The position numbers were made by a program, and so were the translations under genes. 64,000 nucleotides of DNA from Cryptomeria japonica (lineage: Eukaryota; Streptophyta; Pinopsida; Cupressales; Cupressaceae), in the NCBI RefSeq assembly GCF_030272615.1, contig NC_081413.1, forward strand, positions 144,996,476-145,060,475. The letters run 5' to 3'. Below are positions 1 to 10,790 of this stretch, one piece after another (position 1 is the stretch's first letter; the number at the start of each line of letters is the position of its first letter). Below the pieces are notes generated by a model, which worked only from the letters and a program-made list of their open reading frames with translations, did no database searches and was not told the DNA's origin.

Positions 1-611
1 CTATCGATGTTTCCTTTTCATCCTCTTCCTCTCTATCACTGATGGTGATGGAAAATAAATGACATCCCTTTTACATGCTCCAGTTAAGCTACATTGTGGA
101 AATCATACGAAGAGACACGATCTCTTTCCTCACACTTAATCTCTTTCCGGTGTTCCATCTTGGCTCTATGGGCATAAAGCCAATCCATGACAAGTATGAT
201 ACCATAAGATCCAAGTGGTGTAACTCTAAGGTCTACTAAGGTGGTGGTATTGCGAATCTAAAGCTGACATGCCCTAACCTCTGATTCCACTGACACTCTA
301 GCCCCTGAAGCTAACTCCACTTCCCAACTGACACCTTGTCTAGTTGCCACTAGCCCGCAATGCTCGACAACCAATGGAGATATAAAGGAGTTAGTAGCTC
401 TTGAATCAAATAATATAGGTACACTGCTACCTCTGATCATACCTGCAGCCTCAATGACTATGGCCTGGTGCTCTGTCTGGCAATTGTCAACTGCTGCGAA
501 TACCCTATGGGACCTACCCATTGTTATCACTGTTTAAAAAATGGGTTTTCCTTTCCCATAATCGGCTCAGTTTTTGAAATTTTGAATTAGACACACTATC
601 AATTGCTTCAG
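1..611 (-). pseudogene. Ty3/gypsy element K: protease fragment and gag-protease linker
   Basis: This is the retropepsin part of a Ty3/gypsy polyprotein, which would cut Gag-Pol in virus-like particles. On the minus strand the active-site stretch near 398-410 reads LFDSRATNSFIS, close to the family form DSGA-T-SFIS but with Gly replaced by Arg. Downstream, in the same frame, comes a motif of the kind LRVTPLGSYGIILVMDWL, the second half of the domain, ending near position 90. A TAG stop at about 255 stands where CAG (Gln) is expected, and further stops follow. The gag part of the same gene lies at 7285-8604. The 6.7 kb between is the inserted element J, and the frame rejoins exactly across it. 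Reverse transcriptase would follow beyond the left edge. Nonfunctional. Confidence 0.8.
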
Positions 612-616
612 CTCTG
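612..616. repeat. Left target-site duplication of J (CTCTG)
   Basis: CTCTG lies just before the TGTTAGG start of J and recurs at 7285-7289 just after it. With one copy removed, the gag-protease frame of host element K reads straight through, which supports this as the insertion point. The match extends to six bases (GCTCTG), so the exact cut could be shifted by one. Confidence 0.65.
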
Positions 617-983
617 TGTTAGGTCCTAAGGGTTTAGGGTTTTAATTTTAAATCATTCAATATTTTATCAAACAAACCCTCTGGTTTCTATTTCTTCATT
701 ACTTTATGCACTTAAGTAATGGGTCTTGGGGTCATAGGAAGTGTTCCCCCTTGTCATTTGCCTAGGCGGTTATTTGAATTAATCGTAAAATTTTACACCT
801 TATGTATTTTCTTCCTAATGTTGTCGGGCCTAGTAAGTTGTGCACAATTTTTAGGTAGATCTATGGTTTTCACTATTTTGTTAGGCAAAGTAGTGCATGG
901 TTTAAGACTCGTGAATTGGCAAAAGGGAGAAGCGTTCTAAATGACACTTTTGGTCCGGTTTAAAGAGGCTTCATCTCGTCCAA

Positions 984-2280
984 GATCCAACGGCTGGCGT
1001 TATTTCGCAGTCTGAACTTGCAAGTGACATACCTTTCATGAAATGGCAAAAGAATTTGGTGGGACCCTACATGCGAAGATTTTCTAAGTGACTAAAAGGT
1101 GATCGAGTCCAATCTAATCCAACGGTTCATGCTATTTCGCAGGATGAGGATGCTCAATAGTTAGCTTTCGCGAAGTAGAGAAATGACATGGCACTTCAAG
1201 CAGACGGTCCAGCTAGTTAAGAGGGTGAGTGAGATGATGGCACATGGTAGAGGCCACAATAGTCAGCAAGGCGGGTCTAAGGGTTAAAAGGTGGGTCCCA
1301 TAGGTGAGTCATGCCATGGATAAAGAAGTGACCTGGAAGATATAGGTAGCAAGGACAAGGTGGAACCCAATGTTTTCTCTCAGCAAATGAAAGACTGACA
1401 TGTCAGCTTTGAAAGTGACTAGATGCCAGGTGTTTGAAGTTGAGTCAGAGGGCCCACATCTGTCAGATTCAGTTCAGATTGTTAAGCATCGAGCAAGTAA
1501 AAAATAATCTAACGGCCCGCATGAATTCGCAAAGGTAAAGTGCTCATGTTTTATGCCCCGCAAAATGGTGAAAAGGTTTTTTGTCCCCAAAGACAGATAA
1601 AGCATGTGGTTAAAGGAGGATCAACTCCGTTTTGATCCAACGGCTGGCGTTATTTCGCGGTTGTAAACCAACTGAAGGATATGCTTCACGAAATGGCGAA
1701 AAGAAGAGAGGGTATCCAGGTGTCATGCTAGATGGTGATGTGTCTATGGACATGTGGTTTCAGAAGAAGTTGAGGGCCCTCCAAGGCGTCACCGGCCGTA
1801 TAAGGGAGAGACACGTGGCTGACGTTGAACTAGGCTTGAACTATTTTTTAAAGCTAATGGTTTAGTGCCACGTGGTAGTCAGTAACCAATGAAAAGGCAG
1901 CGTAAGTAAAGCAAGCGTAAAGGTTTCCCTTAAAGGATGGTCATCTCTGATCTGATCCAACATTTCGCATTGTTTTGTGGCTTGAAGTTGAAAGTTGTTT
2001 AAGCCTCATGAAATAATGAAAGACCGCTAGCAGTCAAGGTAAAGGCATGGTTAATGAAGATGTCGATGGTTTCGGTAAGAGTTAAACACCAAGCAGTTAG
2101 AGTTCCATCTAATGTCTGGCACAGCTTCATGAAGGAGAAGTGCTCAAAGGATAAAGCCCATGAAATGGCGAAAAGGAGGTGGGGCCCAGCCCGAAGGCGA
2201 GACTGTTAAGTTGGTGTAAAGGGTGATCAAGTTTCTTTTGATCGGACGGTTGGCGTGATTTTGTTTAACGAAATTGCCCA
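984..2280 (+). repeat. Seven degenerate modules with TTTCGC ... GAAATGGCGAAAA
   Basis: A module recurs with cores near 984, 1115, 1505, 1633, 1951, 2159 and 2236. The best copies (984 and 1633) share GATCCAACGGCTGGCGTTAT followed by TTCGC. About 45-60 bases later most modules carry a second motif like CGAAATGGCGAAAAG, which contains the reverse complement of the first (TTTCGC and GCGAAA). Copies at 1633 and 2236 are preceded by GATCAA plus a short T-rich spacer. Spacing is irregular (about 80-390 bases), so this is a decayed dispersed array rather than a tight tandem. It lies upstream of the long frame, within what I read as U3 of the LTR, so an enhancer role is possible but only inferred. 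Confidence 0.7.
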
Positions 2281-2685
2281 AAGGTTATGCTTCGCAAAAT
2301 AGAGAAAGAGCAAAAGGATAGAATGTGTGGGAGTGTTGTAACCCGTTGGAGTGAAAAATTCAAATTCTCTCAGAAATTCAATTCTGAAGGGACGGCCGAA
2401 GCATGTGGTATCAATGTCGCAGTTAAGAGCCTAGGTACCATATATGATCTCCTGTCGATTGAGTAAAGGTATCATTCAAAAGAATTGTTGCAGAGGAGCA
2501 GATACATAGCTATTTTCTTCAAATACAGAGCAAGTCATTTCAGTTGCAGAGCGGATTCCTTTGAGCTAGAAGCAGGTTTTCTTGTACTCTTGTGTGGCAA
2601 TTTCTTTGTAGTGTGTTTTAATTAAGGTCTTGATTTGTCATAGAACCAGTTGGGGGTATTATTTTAATTTCTTGCATATCTTAAA

Positions 2686-5600
2686 ATGGCACCTAAGAGA
2701 GAATTTTTTGGGAAAGTTAATTATTAGGAGAGGGCCATTTGTGATGATTTTCTTGAGTAGTTGATGTTTTCAACTAATTAGGCATCAAAAGTAAAAGAAT
2801 TAGTGCTAAGAGCTCCTTGTTTGAAAATAGGAGAAGGGTTGTATGATAAGGGTAACTGGTTGAGAGATCCATAGGTTGGGTTGTCTGGGTTGGGGTTATT
2901 CAAAGTTGGATTCGTAATGAGAAATTCTCCAACCCCACAAAATAGCATCTGGGAGTTAGATGTCGGGAAATTGGTAGTTCCAGGAGTATTCATGGATATG
3001 GATCTATTGACTCAAATTGCACATAACTATGATCTAGTCACAAGGAGCATTAGGGACATAAATGGGAAAGCCCTTATTGAAATCAATAATGAAGAATTCA
3101 GAAGTGCTTTTGGGCTTAATGAGTTTACCAATTTTCTAGAACCCATTAATTTTAAATCATTAGCTCATGTATACAGTGCATAGAGGAACCACCTTAGAAA
3201 TGGGCCTCTTAAGGAATTCTTTGTGAAGATAGGTGGGTTGACAGTTGTAGGACCCAACACTGAAGAGCCCTTCTCATTGAGTCTGTTCACCCTTAGGGTT
3301 AAGGGAGTGTATTGGTCACTTTGCCAGATTTTAGGAGAGGATGCTGAGGCAAATATGCCCAATCACTACTTGCTAATGATTGCTCAGATTTTGAATCCTT
3401 CTCTTGTAGTAACATTTGATTATGCTTCTTTCATTACTGATGCTATCCATGGAGGGTTGATAGGAATAAAAAATGGGAAAGTGGACAGGCCTTTCAGATG
3501 GTATTCACTCCTCATGCATCTATTTTTGTTCAAAGGTGGTGATTACTTTGCAAGTGGACTAGACCTCATACAAGAGAAAGAGGGAGAAAAGATGCCAGTG
3601 CAATTATGAAGTACAGTGCTGTCATGGGACAAAGATGATGCCAGTTTCTTAAAATTTGATAAATATTTTGCATCAAAGATTAGTACTCTCCTCTGCTCCA
3701 AAAACCCAAGAATCCCCAAGGTTCTTTTGGAATTTGTTAGACCAAAAGAATTTGCAGAAAGTATAAAGATTGTTCATAATTGGGGTGATATTTACTTATA
3801 CCCTGTATCCACAGTTTTTAGAGTTTTTGGTTTCAGAGGCACTCCATTCTTATTGCCTTATCAAGTCCCTCTCAAAGTGGGAATTGCAGAAGTCCTTAGA
3901 AAAATTGGTAGTGTATAAGAGGCAGAGCTGACAAGCAGGGGTAAAGGGACTATTTTCCCTAAGATTACCATAGCCCACCAATTTATAATAACCAAGGGAG
4001 GTTGGAATTGTTTTGAGGATTTTCTCAAACCTTATCATTTGTCAACTGCAATATCCAATTGTGCCGATCTAGAAGACTTCTTCAATGGCATGTTTAAAAA
4101 GAGAGCAGTGTGCAGAGGTAGACCCCATCAATTTTAGTTTCCTAAAGACCTCATTAGAAATGAGTTTGATCTAGACGAGTAGGAGTTGAGGAAGGAAAAA
4201 TGGGTGGCTTATAAGAAAACCTTAGATTTTGTACATCAATTTGATGCTAGCTATGACCCATTGTCTAGCTTTTTCCCTTTTGAGGAGAAAATAAAGTTCT
4301 TAATTGTTTTCTTTGAGGATGTAATGCAGACTCTGAAAGAAAAGAGGGAGGTTGTGATTAAAAGCAACCTTGAAAAGGCAAGAATGGTTCTAAGTAGGTC
4401 TTCCTCCACCAAAGCAATCCCTCTTGGTGACTATACATTGCATAATAAATCTAATTATAGTGTACTGATGCCTACAATAGGGGAGCCCTCTACCTCCAAA
4501 GGAAAGAGGAAGATACAAGATGTCATTGACATCCAAGAGAGCACAAAGAAGCAGAGAGTAGGAAAAGAAGTACAATCTGATACACCCTCGTACTCTCCAT
4601 CCCAATCCCCTATTCACATAAGAGATGAACAGGCAGCAATTGAACAACTGATACAGTTAGGCAGTCTAGGAGAAATAGCCTACACATATGATGAAGTAGA
4701 AGAGGGAATTCCAGAAGAGCCCCTTGTTGCTCAAATGAACATCACTACCAATGAATTTAAGGGCTAGGAGTGGGATCCTAAGATCAAATAGGCCAGTGAT
4801 GACTTCTTGGCTGACAACAATTTTGTTACATCAGGAGCATTTATGCAGTTTGTATGGAAGCAAAATATAGACAAATACAATGCAAGATGTGAGAAGAGAA
4901 AAGGTGAGTAGCCTCACAAAGATCTAGCTCTAGTGAAGGAGGAAATAAAGCAAGAAATGATGGATGAGTTTAAGACCATCACTCCTGAGCAAGGAAGAGA
5001 TATGGTGGCACAAGATGGAGTGCTCATTCTCCCTGAATGGGACATAGTAGATGCCTTGGTACTGGAGGCAGTGAGAAAAGAAACCAAGCCCAATGAGGGA
5101 ATCATTTTCAGCAAAGATAATGCTGCACTTGTCATGTGGTCTCTCAAGAGAGATGAAAATAAGAGAAGTAAGGATACCCCAGGGTCAAGCTACCTTGGTG
5201 GAATCATACTGAAGAGAGTGCAGAACACAGGGGTGGTGGAAGCTGCTAGCACTATGTTAGAAACTGCAAAATTTAGTGTTGCAGTAGCAGAAAGGGAGGC
5301 TAAGGAAAAAGCAGACCTCCAAGTCAAGTTAGAAACAATTTTGAAGGCTTATAACAGTGCTAAGGAGGAGGTAAGAGGTAAGGATAGCATCATTGCTAAG
5401 TTACAAAGCCAGTTAACAGGACAGTACCATCAAGGTGAGTCTTTAACATTGATGATCTCCTCTTCTCCTGCAAGACCTCTACCTACCAGCCCCATCATTA
5501 AGTTCCCACCATCTCTAGCACCTTCTAGCTCCCAAATGGTTGAGATTACTCCTCAAGAGTTAGAGAATTTAAAACAGGCTTAGGCCTTGTATGCAAATAA

Positions 5601-6327
5601 GTATGAGGAAAGAGTAAGGGCTAGAATTTCAAGTTTTGTAGATACAATGAGTGCCTCACTGTTATATAATAACATAAGCAAGATTTTGGATATGTGGAAT
5701 GAGCTTAATGGAGATAAGGCCATTATGACACCTGTTTTTGACAAGTGGAAGCCTAGAGAGCAGGACTTGGAGCTTATTTATGTATCTTATGATGAAGCAG
5801 GGGCCAATCCTATCATCAAATCCACTTGTGACACCACCAAGGACTTAGTAAAATTGGTAGAAGGGGTGGATAATGCTGATAGAAAAACCAATTTCTACAA
5901 AAAGGAGTATGCTGAGCTGGTTTTTGAATTGCTTCCGGGAGTTTTTGTTAACCCAGATCAACTGAAGGACAAACAAGTATGGCTTAAGGAATTAGAGGCC
6001 AAACTATTAGCTAGAATAAAAGGAATTGTTGATTTAGATGATGCTTCCTTCTTTGTTGTAATAGTTTAGGAGATAGAGAAAATAAAATCTCATTATGGTT
6101 TTCTCAATTCAGAAGTCAACAAGATGAGAAATTCCTGGAAAAGGTTAACCAAGGCAAAGGCAAAAGTGATTAACTTTACATGGCCAACTGATGATGTGTA
6201 CAATGAGTGGACAAGAAAATATACCATCTAGGATGTAGAGCAGTTAGAGGGCACTCTTGAATAGTTAGAAGAGGTTGCAACCAAACAACAAGTAGAAGAA
6301 GTTGTAGAGGTTGAAAAGGACTTGTAA
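2686..6327 (+). pseudogene. Unknown accessory protein of J, about 1,213 codons, many TAG stops
   Basis: One frame holds from ATG 2686 to TAA 6325 with no frameshift that I can see. It is broken by 16 internal stops, 14 of them TAG (2725, 2758, 2779, 2872, 3181, 4135, 4180, 4765, 4789, 4909, 5581, 6067, 6229, 6262), plus TGA 3607 and TAA 3916. I do not recognise the protein. Visible parts: an N-terminal globular region to about codon 480 rich in aromatic residues; a Ser/Pro/Lys-rich stretch near codons 600-650; a Lys/Glu-rich probable coiled coil near codons 850-920, followed by a Pro/Ser linker; and a C-terminal region ending in VINFTWPTDDVY (6166-6201). That last motif recurs in the frame at 56283-56537. 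No zinc knuckle, protease or polymerase motif is present. An even scatter of stops without frameshifts suggests recent decay of a long real gene. Confidence 0.7.
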
Positions 6328-6418
6328 CTATTTTTGTAAAAGGCTTTGTAACTTCTTCTAGAAAAGAAATGATTGTAACAAATTCTCCTAGGAAACTCCA
6401 AAGCTATGTGCATCCATA

Positions 6419-6430
6419 TTGTTATAAATG
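6419..6430 (+). promoter_or_regulatory. Probable TATA box of the J LTR
   Basis: TTGTTATAAATGG lies about 95 bases after the end of the long frame and about 860 bases before the end of J. In the related LTR at 56281-57797 a TATAAAAGGG box stands in the same order: frame end, TATA, then about 1 kb to the LTR end. The match in order is the main support. Confidence 0.5.
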
Positions 6431-7284
6431 GATACCAGGACTAATAGAAAAAGGATTGCAAAGAATTGTAAGAAAATGTGGCAGAAATTTATCTAAGCTT
6501 TTCTAAGTTTAATGGAGAATATTCAAAAGTTTTTGTAATACTTTCTTGAAGATAATATCAATATATAGACCATCGGCTTTGAGTGAAAACTTTGTGTCAT
6601 CTTCAAATGTGTTTGCAATTGTTTACTGTTTCATTCTAAATAATCCAGGGTTATTTTGTTTGAATAGAGTTGTAAGGCAACTCTCAGTAGATATTCTTCT
6701 TAGCTTTTCTCTTTAGGAGGGGAATTAAATATGCAAGGATTATTTCTACCAGTAAATTCTCTATAGGATACTTTGAATCTTGATGAGCATAGTTTAATTT
6801 GGTATGCATAAATTCTTGTGTGTGTTAGGCATATATAGGGATCAACAGAAGCTGAGCCAATGGGATGAGTAAAGATATCTTGTTTGGGAAGTATTGTTTG
6901 AATTTAGATGACTCTGTGACCTTGGATAAGGCACTGGTATAGATCGAGGTTGTCTATTACATGTTTTGTAGGTCAAAATACTAAATATGAGTATAATTTT
7001 CATTCCTTTATTTTAGTTAGTTTCAAGGTGATTAGATCCATTGGTTTTATGGATTGGTTTGCTGTGGATTTATCTTTTGAAAGTGTGAATTTAGTTCACA
7101 AAGGTAACCCGCCTAGACTCTGAGTAGGTCCGAAGTGTAGAAGGTTAAATGAAACCTTGTCATATGTTGTTCTAAGAGTTTCCTTCCCTTTAATATCTCT
7201 TCTGCATAGAGTTTAATCATTTTACTACAAGGATGTTGAAGTGAATCAGATTTTGAAGACAACACCCATATCTCCAACTGTAGG

Positions 7285-7289
7285 CTCTG
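7285..7289. repeat. Right target-site duplication of J (CTCTG)
   Basis: Second copy of the CTCTG found at 612-616, immediately after the end of J and inside the K gag frame. Confidence 0.65.
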
Positions 7290-8604
7290 ATGTTTCCATC
7301 CTCTGATTCCCTACCATCTGACCCTGAGGACACTCTCTCACCATGTGCCCCATGGCTCCACATGTGAAACAAGCACCGCGTGCCTGAAACTAAATGCCTT
7401 GAGGCCTAGAGAAAGATTATCCCCCTGTCCTGCTAGAACCACTGTACCCACCCCTAAAGGACTACTGAGTCCTTGCTGGAGGTGTGTAAGGAACTTGAGA
7501 TCACTAATCTTTCCTCTAACCCTAAGACTACCACTGCTTGGGCTTTGCGCCCTGTTGACTCTGTGGAGGCCTCTACCTCTGGTTCTGTTGTGATTGCTGC
7601 AAAGGAGGGGGTTTGGAGAACCGTGATATGTGCTTGTTATTAGCCTTCCAATGGGGTTTTTGAAGCCCATATGTCTAGGGTATAGGGTTTTAGTTCTGGA
7701 ACCGATCCCTTGTATCTTGTGGCCTGACCTAAATCTCCTCTGCTATCAAAGCCTTCTCCATGGAAACCCAAAGGCTCCCTGGAGTGGACATCCTCACTGG
7801 TCCTACTATGCCAGTATTCAACACTCTGATAAAATGGTTGATGAGAAGCTTCTCATCTTTCAGGTAGTCCATGTATGGCAAGAGCTCAAAGAACTTGCTC
7901 TCATACTGGGTCACTGAGAGACCCTTTTGCTAGAGGTCATGGAACTCATCTATCCTACGTTGTTTGTAATGCTCTGACAAGTACCTCTCCCATGTGAGGG
8001 TATCAACAACTAAACCACACTTGTATTCCTCTTGTCTCCACCATGTGGAGGTTGTCCCTCTCAATAGGTGGACTACTACACATGCCTTTAGATTGCTCTT
8101 GTAGGAGCATAATGCAAAGCACCTATCTAGGCTCAAAAGCCAAGCCTCAGCTTCTACCCCGTTGGTAGATCCCCCAAACAATGGTGGCTGGAGGCACATA
8201 GCCTCTCTGATTAGATCCCTTGGATCCTGACGTGATCTCTCATAATACACTGGCTCTACTACTGGAGGTGGTCTGGGTAGGTGAACAGACTTGAGCTCAT
8301 GCCCAACCTGACTCTCTACGGGATTAGGAGGTGGACTCCTACTCCATTCCCTATCTGCTGATCTATGGCTCCCTGAGTTTTGGTTTTCAACATGACAATC
8401 CTCTGCTGGAAGCCTATCCTGGACTATACCAATCAGGTTCTAGAGTGCTAATAAGATGTCTTGGTTTGGGTCAACTAGTTGTTCGAGAGGAGCCTCTGGG
8501 TTCCCTTCCGAAACTGATTCCTCCCTATCAACCTCTTCGTGTGCCATGCTTTCACACCTAGGACCTCTACCACGTCTGCGAGCTTGTCGCGTAGTCGAAG
8601 GCAT
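7285..8604 (-). pseudogene. gag: Ty3/gypsy element K: gag with zinc knuckle
   Basis: Gag of element K, the structural protein of retrotransposon particles. The frame opens at ATG 8604 (MPSTTRQARRRGRG) and stays in one frame to 7285. The capsid-like region (about 8250-7730) carries the family motif WLLSLDRCFALC and later W-RYL-EHY followed by FFELLPYM. A Gln/Pro-rich tail follows (7725-7380), then a CCHC zinc knuckle at 7330-7371 (CFTCGAMGHMVREC) with all four ligands intact. The tail is full of TAG codons lying among CAG/CAA codons, so its Gln codons have been converted to stops. The frame then runs into J and resumes at 611 as the protease region. Confidence 0.8.
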
Positions 8605-8774
8605 CCTTATGAAAAATAAAATAAAATGAATTAAATAAATAAATAAAAATTTTGGAGAAAAATTTAATTAATTAAAAATAAATATAATAAAATAAAATAA
8701 ATTAATTAACTAATTAAAATGAAACATGATGGAGAAAGGTTCCTAGTGTTGGAAACCTTGCTCTGATACCAAAA
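8605..8774 (-). promoter_or_regulatory. K leader and primer binding site
   Basis: AT-rich leader between the K LTR and gag. At 8760-8771 the minus strand reads TGGTATCAGAGC, complementary to the 3' end of plant initiator tRNA-Met, two to four bases inside the LTR end. Reverse transcription of K would start here. The leader itself is nearly pure A/T and contains nothing else I can name. Confidence 0.8.
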
Positions 8775-10072
8775 TGTCATGCCCAAACTTTTGGGCACGA
8801 ACGGGATAATTTTTTTTTTTAAATAACAACCTAATAACATTAAATTTGCTAATATGAAACGCACTAACAAGTTTTGTCTTAACTATGTTTTGAGTTAACT
8901 CTAACCACTAACTCAAGTAAGCATAAATAATTTAAATTAAATGTGAAATATTAACTCTCCAAAAGAATTTATTATTATCTCATCAATTAATAAATAATAA
9001 ATTGATTTAAGCAAAAACCCCTAAATTAATTGACAAGAGATATTATTACCCTCAATTAATCTTTCAATCGTTATAGGAATTACTTAAATTAACTCTAGCA
9101 CTTAGATTTTTAAAAGACCTATATTTCCATTTAACAATAATTATAATGTGTATTAAATTTCATCTATAGTGCCAAATAAATCTTTAAAGAAAATAACCCT
9201 ATCACATTTAATCTTGAAGAGCCTATATTTAGGTGGACTAAAGTTAATCCCCTTATAGCCAAAATAACTTATAAAGCCATTAAAATTCTCTAAAAGATTA
9301 AACTCCAAGATAATTTAAAATTTAAAGCATCATATTCACATGTTTATAAAAACATATATAAAATATGAACGTTTAAATAAAAATAACTAAATTAAAGTTG
9401 AATTTATACATTCATACTTTAAACTATATATATATATATATTAAACACATATATATTTTTATATTTGGATATTTATTTTCTAAACAAACTTTATAACAAC
9501 AATACCCCCTGTGCCCTAACTATAAGATTATAAAATTATCCCACCCTTTACCCTAGTTTTCTTCCATTTTATTGTCTTGCCCTAACCCTATTTTCGAGCT
9601 AGGGCTTTAGCTATGTTATTTTTTTTTGAGGGTAGGGTGTGTGTGTGTGTGTTTGTTGTTGTAGGGTATGGGAGGCAATGGTCATGGAGGGACACAGTGG
9701 AGGAGAGTTCACGGGGGAAGGCTCCCCGCAGGGATGGCCACAGCCGTGCTTGCGGGTTGTGGCCCATAGAGGCGGCCTTGGCCGCCGCTGTGAGATGAAG
9801 CCCGCAGCCTGGCTACGCTGCCCATAGGGGGTGGCCAAAGCCTCCCCGACTGTGGGTTGCGGCCCACAGTGGCGGCTACGACCGCCACTAGGGGTCGCCG
9901 CCCACAGTGCGGGGGGGTCGAGGCTCCACCATTTTGCATTTTTTTTTTTTTAAATAAATTAAACCTTCTTTTTTTTTGTTTATATATATATATATATATA
10001 TACATAAATGTATTTTTTTTTATGGTTATAATATTTGCAAACAAATAGTTTCACAGGCTAAGGATATTTTTG

Positions 10073-10103
<31 letters not shown>

Positions 10104-10790
10104 TTGAGCAATCTATTTATATATTTTTTTTCTTAACCTTTTTAAATCATATAGAAATTAATAAAATATTGACTGCATGGAAATAAAGGCAAAAATTACT
10201 TTATCCATTCTGTTTAGATTTATTTTTCCTAAAACCACTTTAAGCAGTTTAACAATATTTAAAAGGTTTAAATAATGCTTTCTTTTTCTTGGGGACAATC
10301 TAGTTGCTAATTGTAGAGATAGATTATTAAGTTTAGATTTACTTTCTACAATAAATCAAGGAAAAATAATAGAATTAATTAAAATACCACGTGCAACATT
10401 AGTGCTCATACTAAATGGCTAATTAACTATATTTGCCTTTAGAACTTCCATAAATATGACTAAATATTTTATTTCTAGCTTACTAACATACATGCTTTTC
10501 CTTTCCAATGTTTCAAATGCATAAGGGGATAAAATGAATTTCTTGATTTTCAAAATAACATATACACAACAAATATTATTTTCAGAACTATAGGGACTTA
10601 ATCCATAAATACACATTTCATTTTTTTGCAATAATCACTTAATAGAATAATGCATTTCTTTAAGACATATTAAGGATACAATATAGTCAACATTTCAAAT
10701 GGGTGAGATACCCAACTAGTCTCTTATTTCTATTAAATGAGGACTTTAAATAAAATAGATACATTTTTTTTTTCTACTAAGTATGTCATA
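8775..10790 (-). repeat. K 5' LTR (right border uncertain) with GC island and AT repeats
   Basis: The LTR ends (minus strand) in GGGCATGACA at 8775, next to the primer site. Going right, the sequence is AT-rich, with short TG and TA microsatellites (9636-9655, 9978-10003, 10074-10097). A sharp GC-rich island sits at about 9675-9925. No coding sequence is credible here; short open frames in the island are by-products of composition. I could not find the opposite LTR end. The sequence stops matching anything recognisable before element B begins at 10791, so part of 10100-10790 may be another unrecognised repeat. Confidence 0.5.
9675..9925. repeat. GC-rich island with repeated hairpins inside the K LTR
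   Basis: About 250 bases rich in CpG within flanks that are nearly all A/T. Two similar units of about 45 bases are visible, one with GGTTGTGGCCCATAGAGGCG and the other with GGTTGCGGCCCACAGTGGCG. Both are followed by short palindromes such as GCGGCCTTGGCCGC. The island may mark the promoter or transcribed part of the LTR, where GC-rich patches often occur; this is inference. Confidence 0.6.

Larger units (their letters stand above)
617..7284 (+). mobile_element. J: probable solo giant LTR carrying an internal reading frame
   Basis: A 6.67 kb insertion in the gag-protease region of K. It starts TGTTAGGTCC, like the start of the Tat-like LTR at 47364 (TGATAGGACC). It ends in a region matching, by eye, the end of the LTR at 56281-57797; both contain AAGTGTAGAAGG followed by a similar 60-70 bases. 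That second LTR is followed directly by a primer binding site, which identifies this sequence as an LTR 3' end. Order within J: repeat modules (984-2280), a long reading frame (2686-6327), a TATA box (about 6421), then transcribed LTR sequence. No gag, pol or second LTR is seen, so a solo LTR left by LTR-LTR recombination fits best. A weak point is the right end, which reads CTGTAGG rather than the usual CA. An alternative is a non-autonomous element of unknown class. Confidence 0.55.

Noticed and set aside
984-2280. Satellite or centromeric tandem array
   Set aside because: Module spacing varies from about 80 to 390 bases and only seven copies are seen.
2686-6327. TAG reassigned to glutamine or read through, explaining the long frame
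   Set aside because: The same CAG-to-TAG change distinguishes sister copies in other elements, along with TGG-to-TGA and TAA stops, so ordinary deamination explains it without a new code.
9609-10048. Overlapping open frames on both strands in the GC island
   Set aside because: They follow from high GC and few stop codons by composition; no start context, domain or homologue, and they cross microsatellites.
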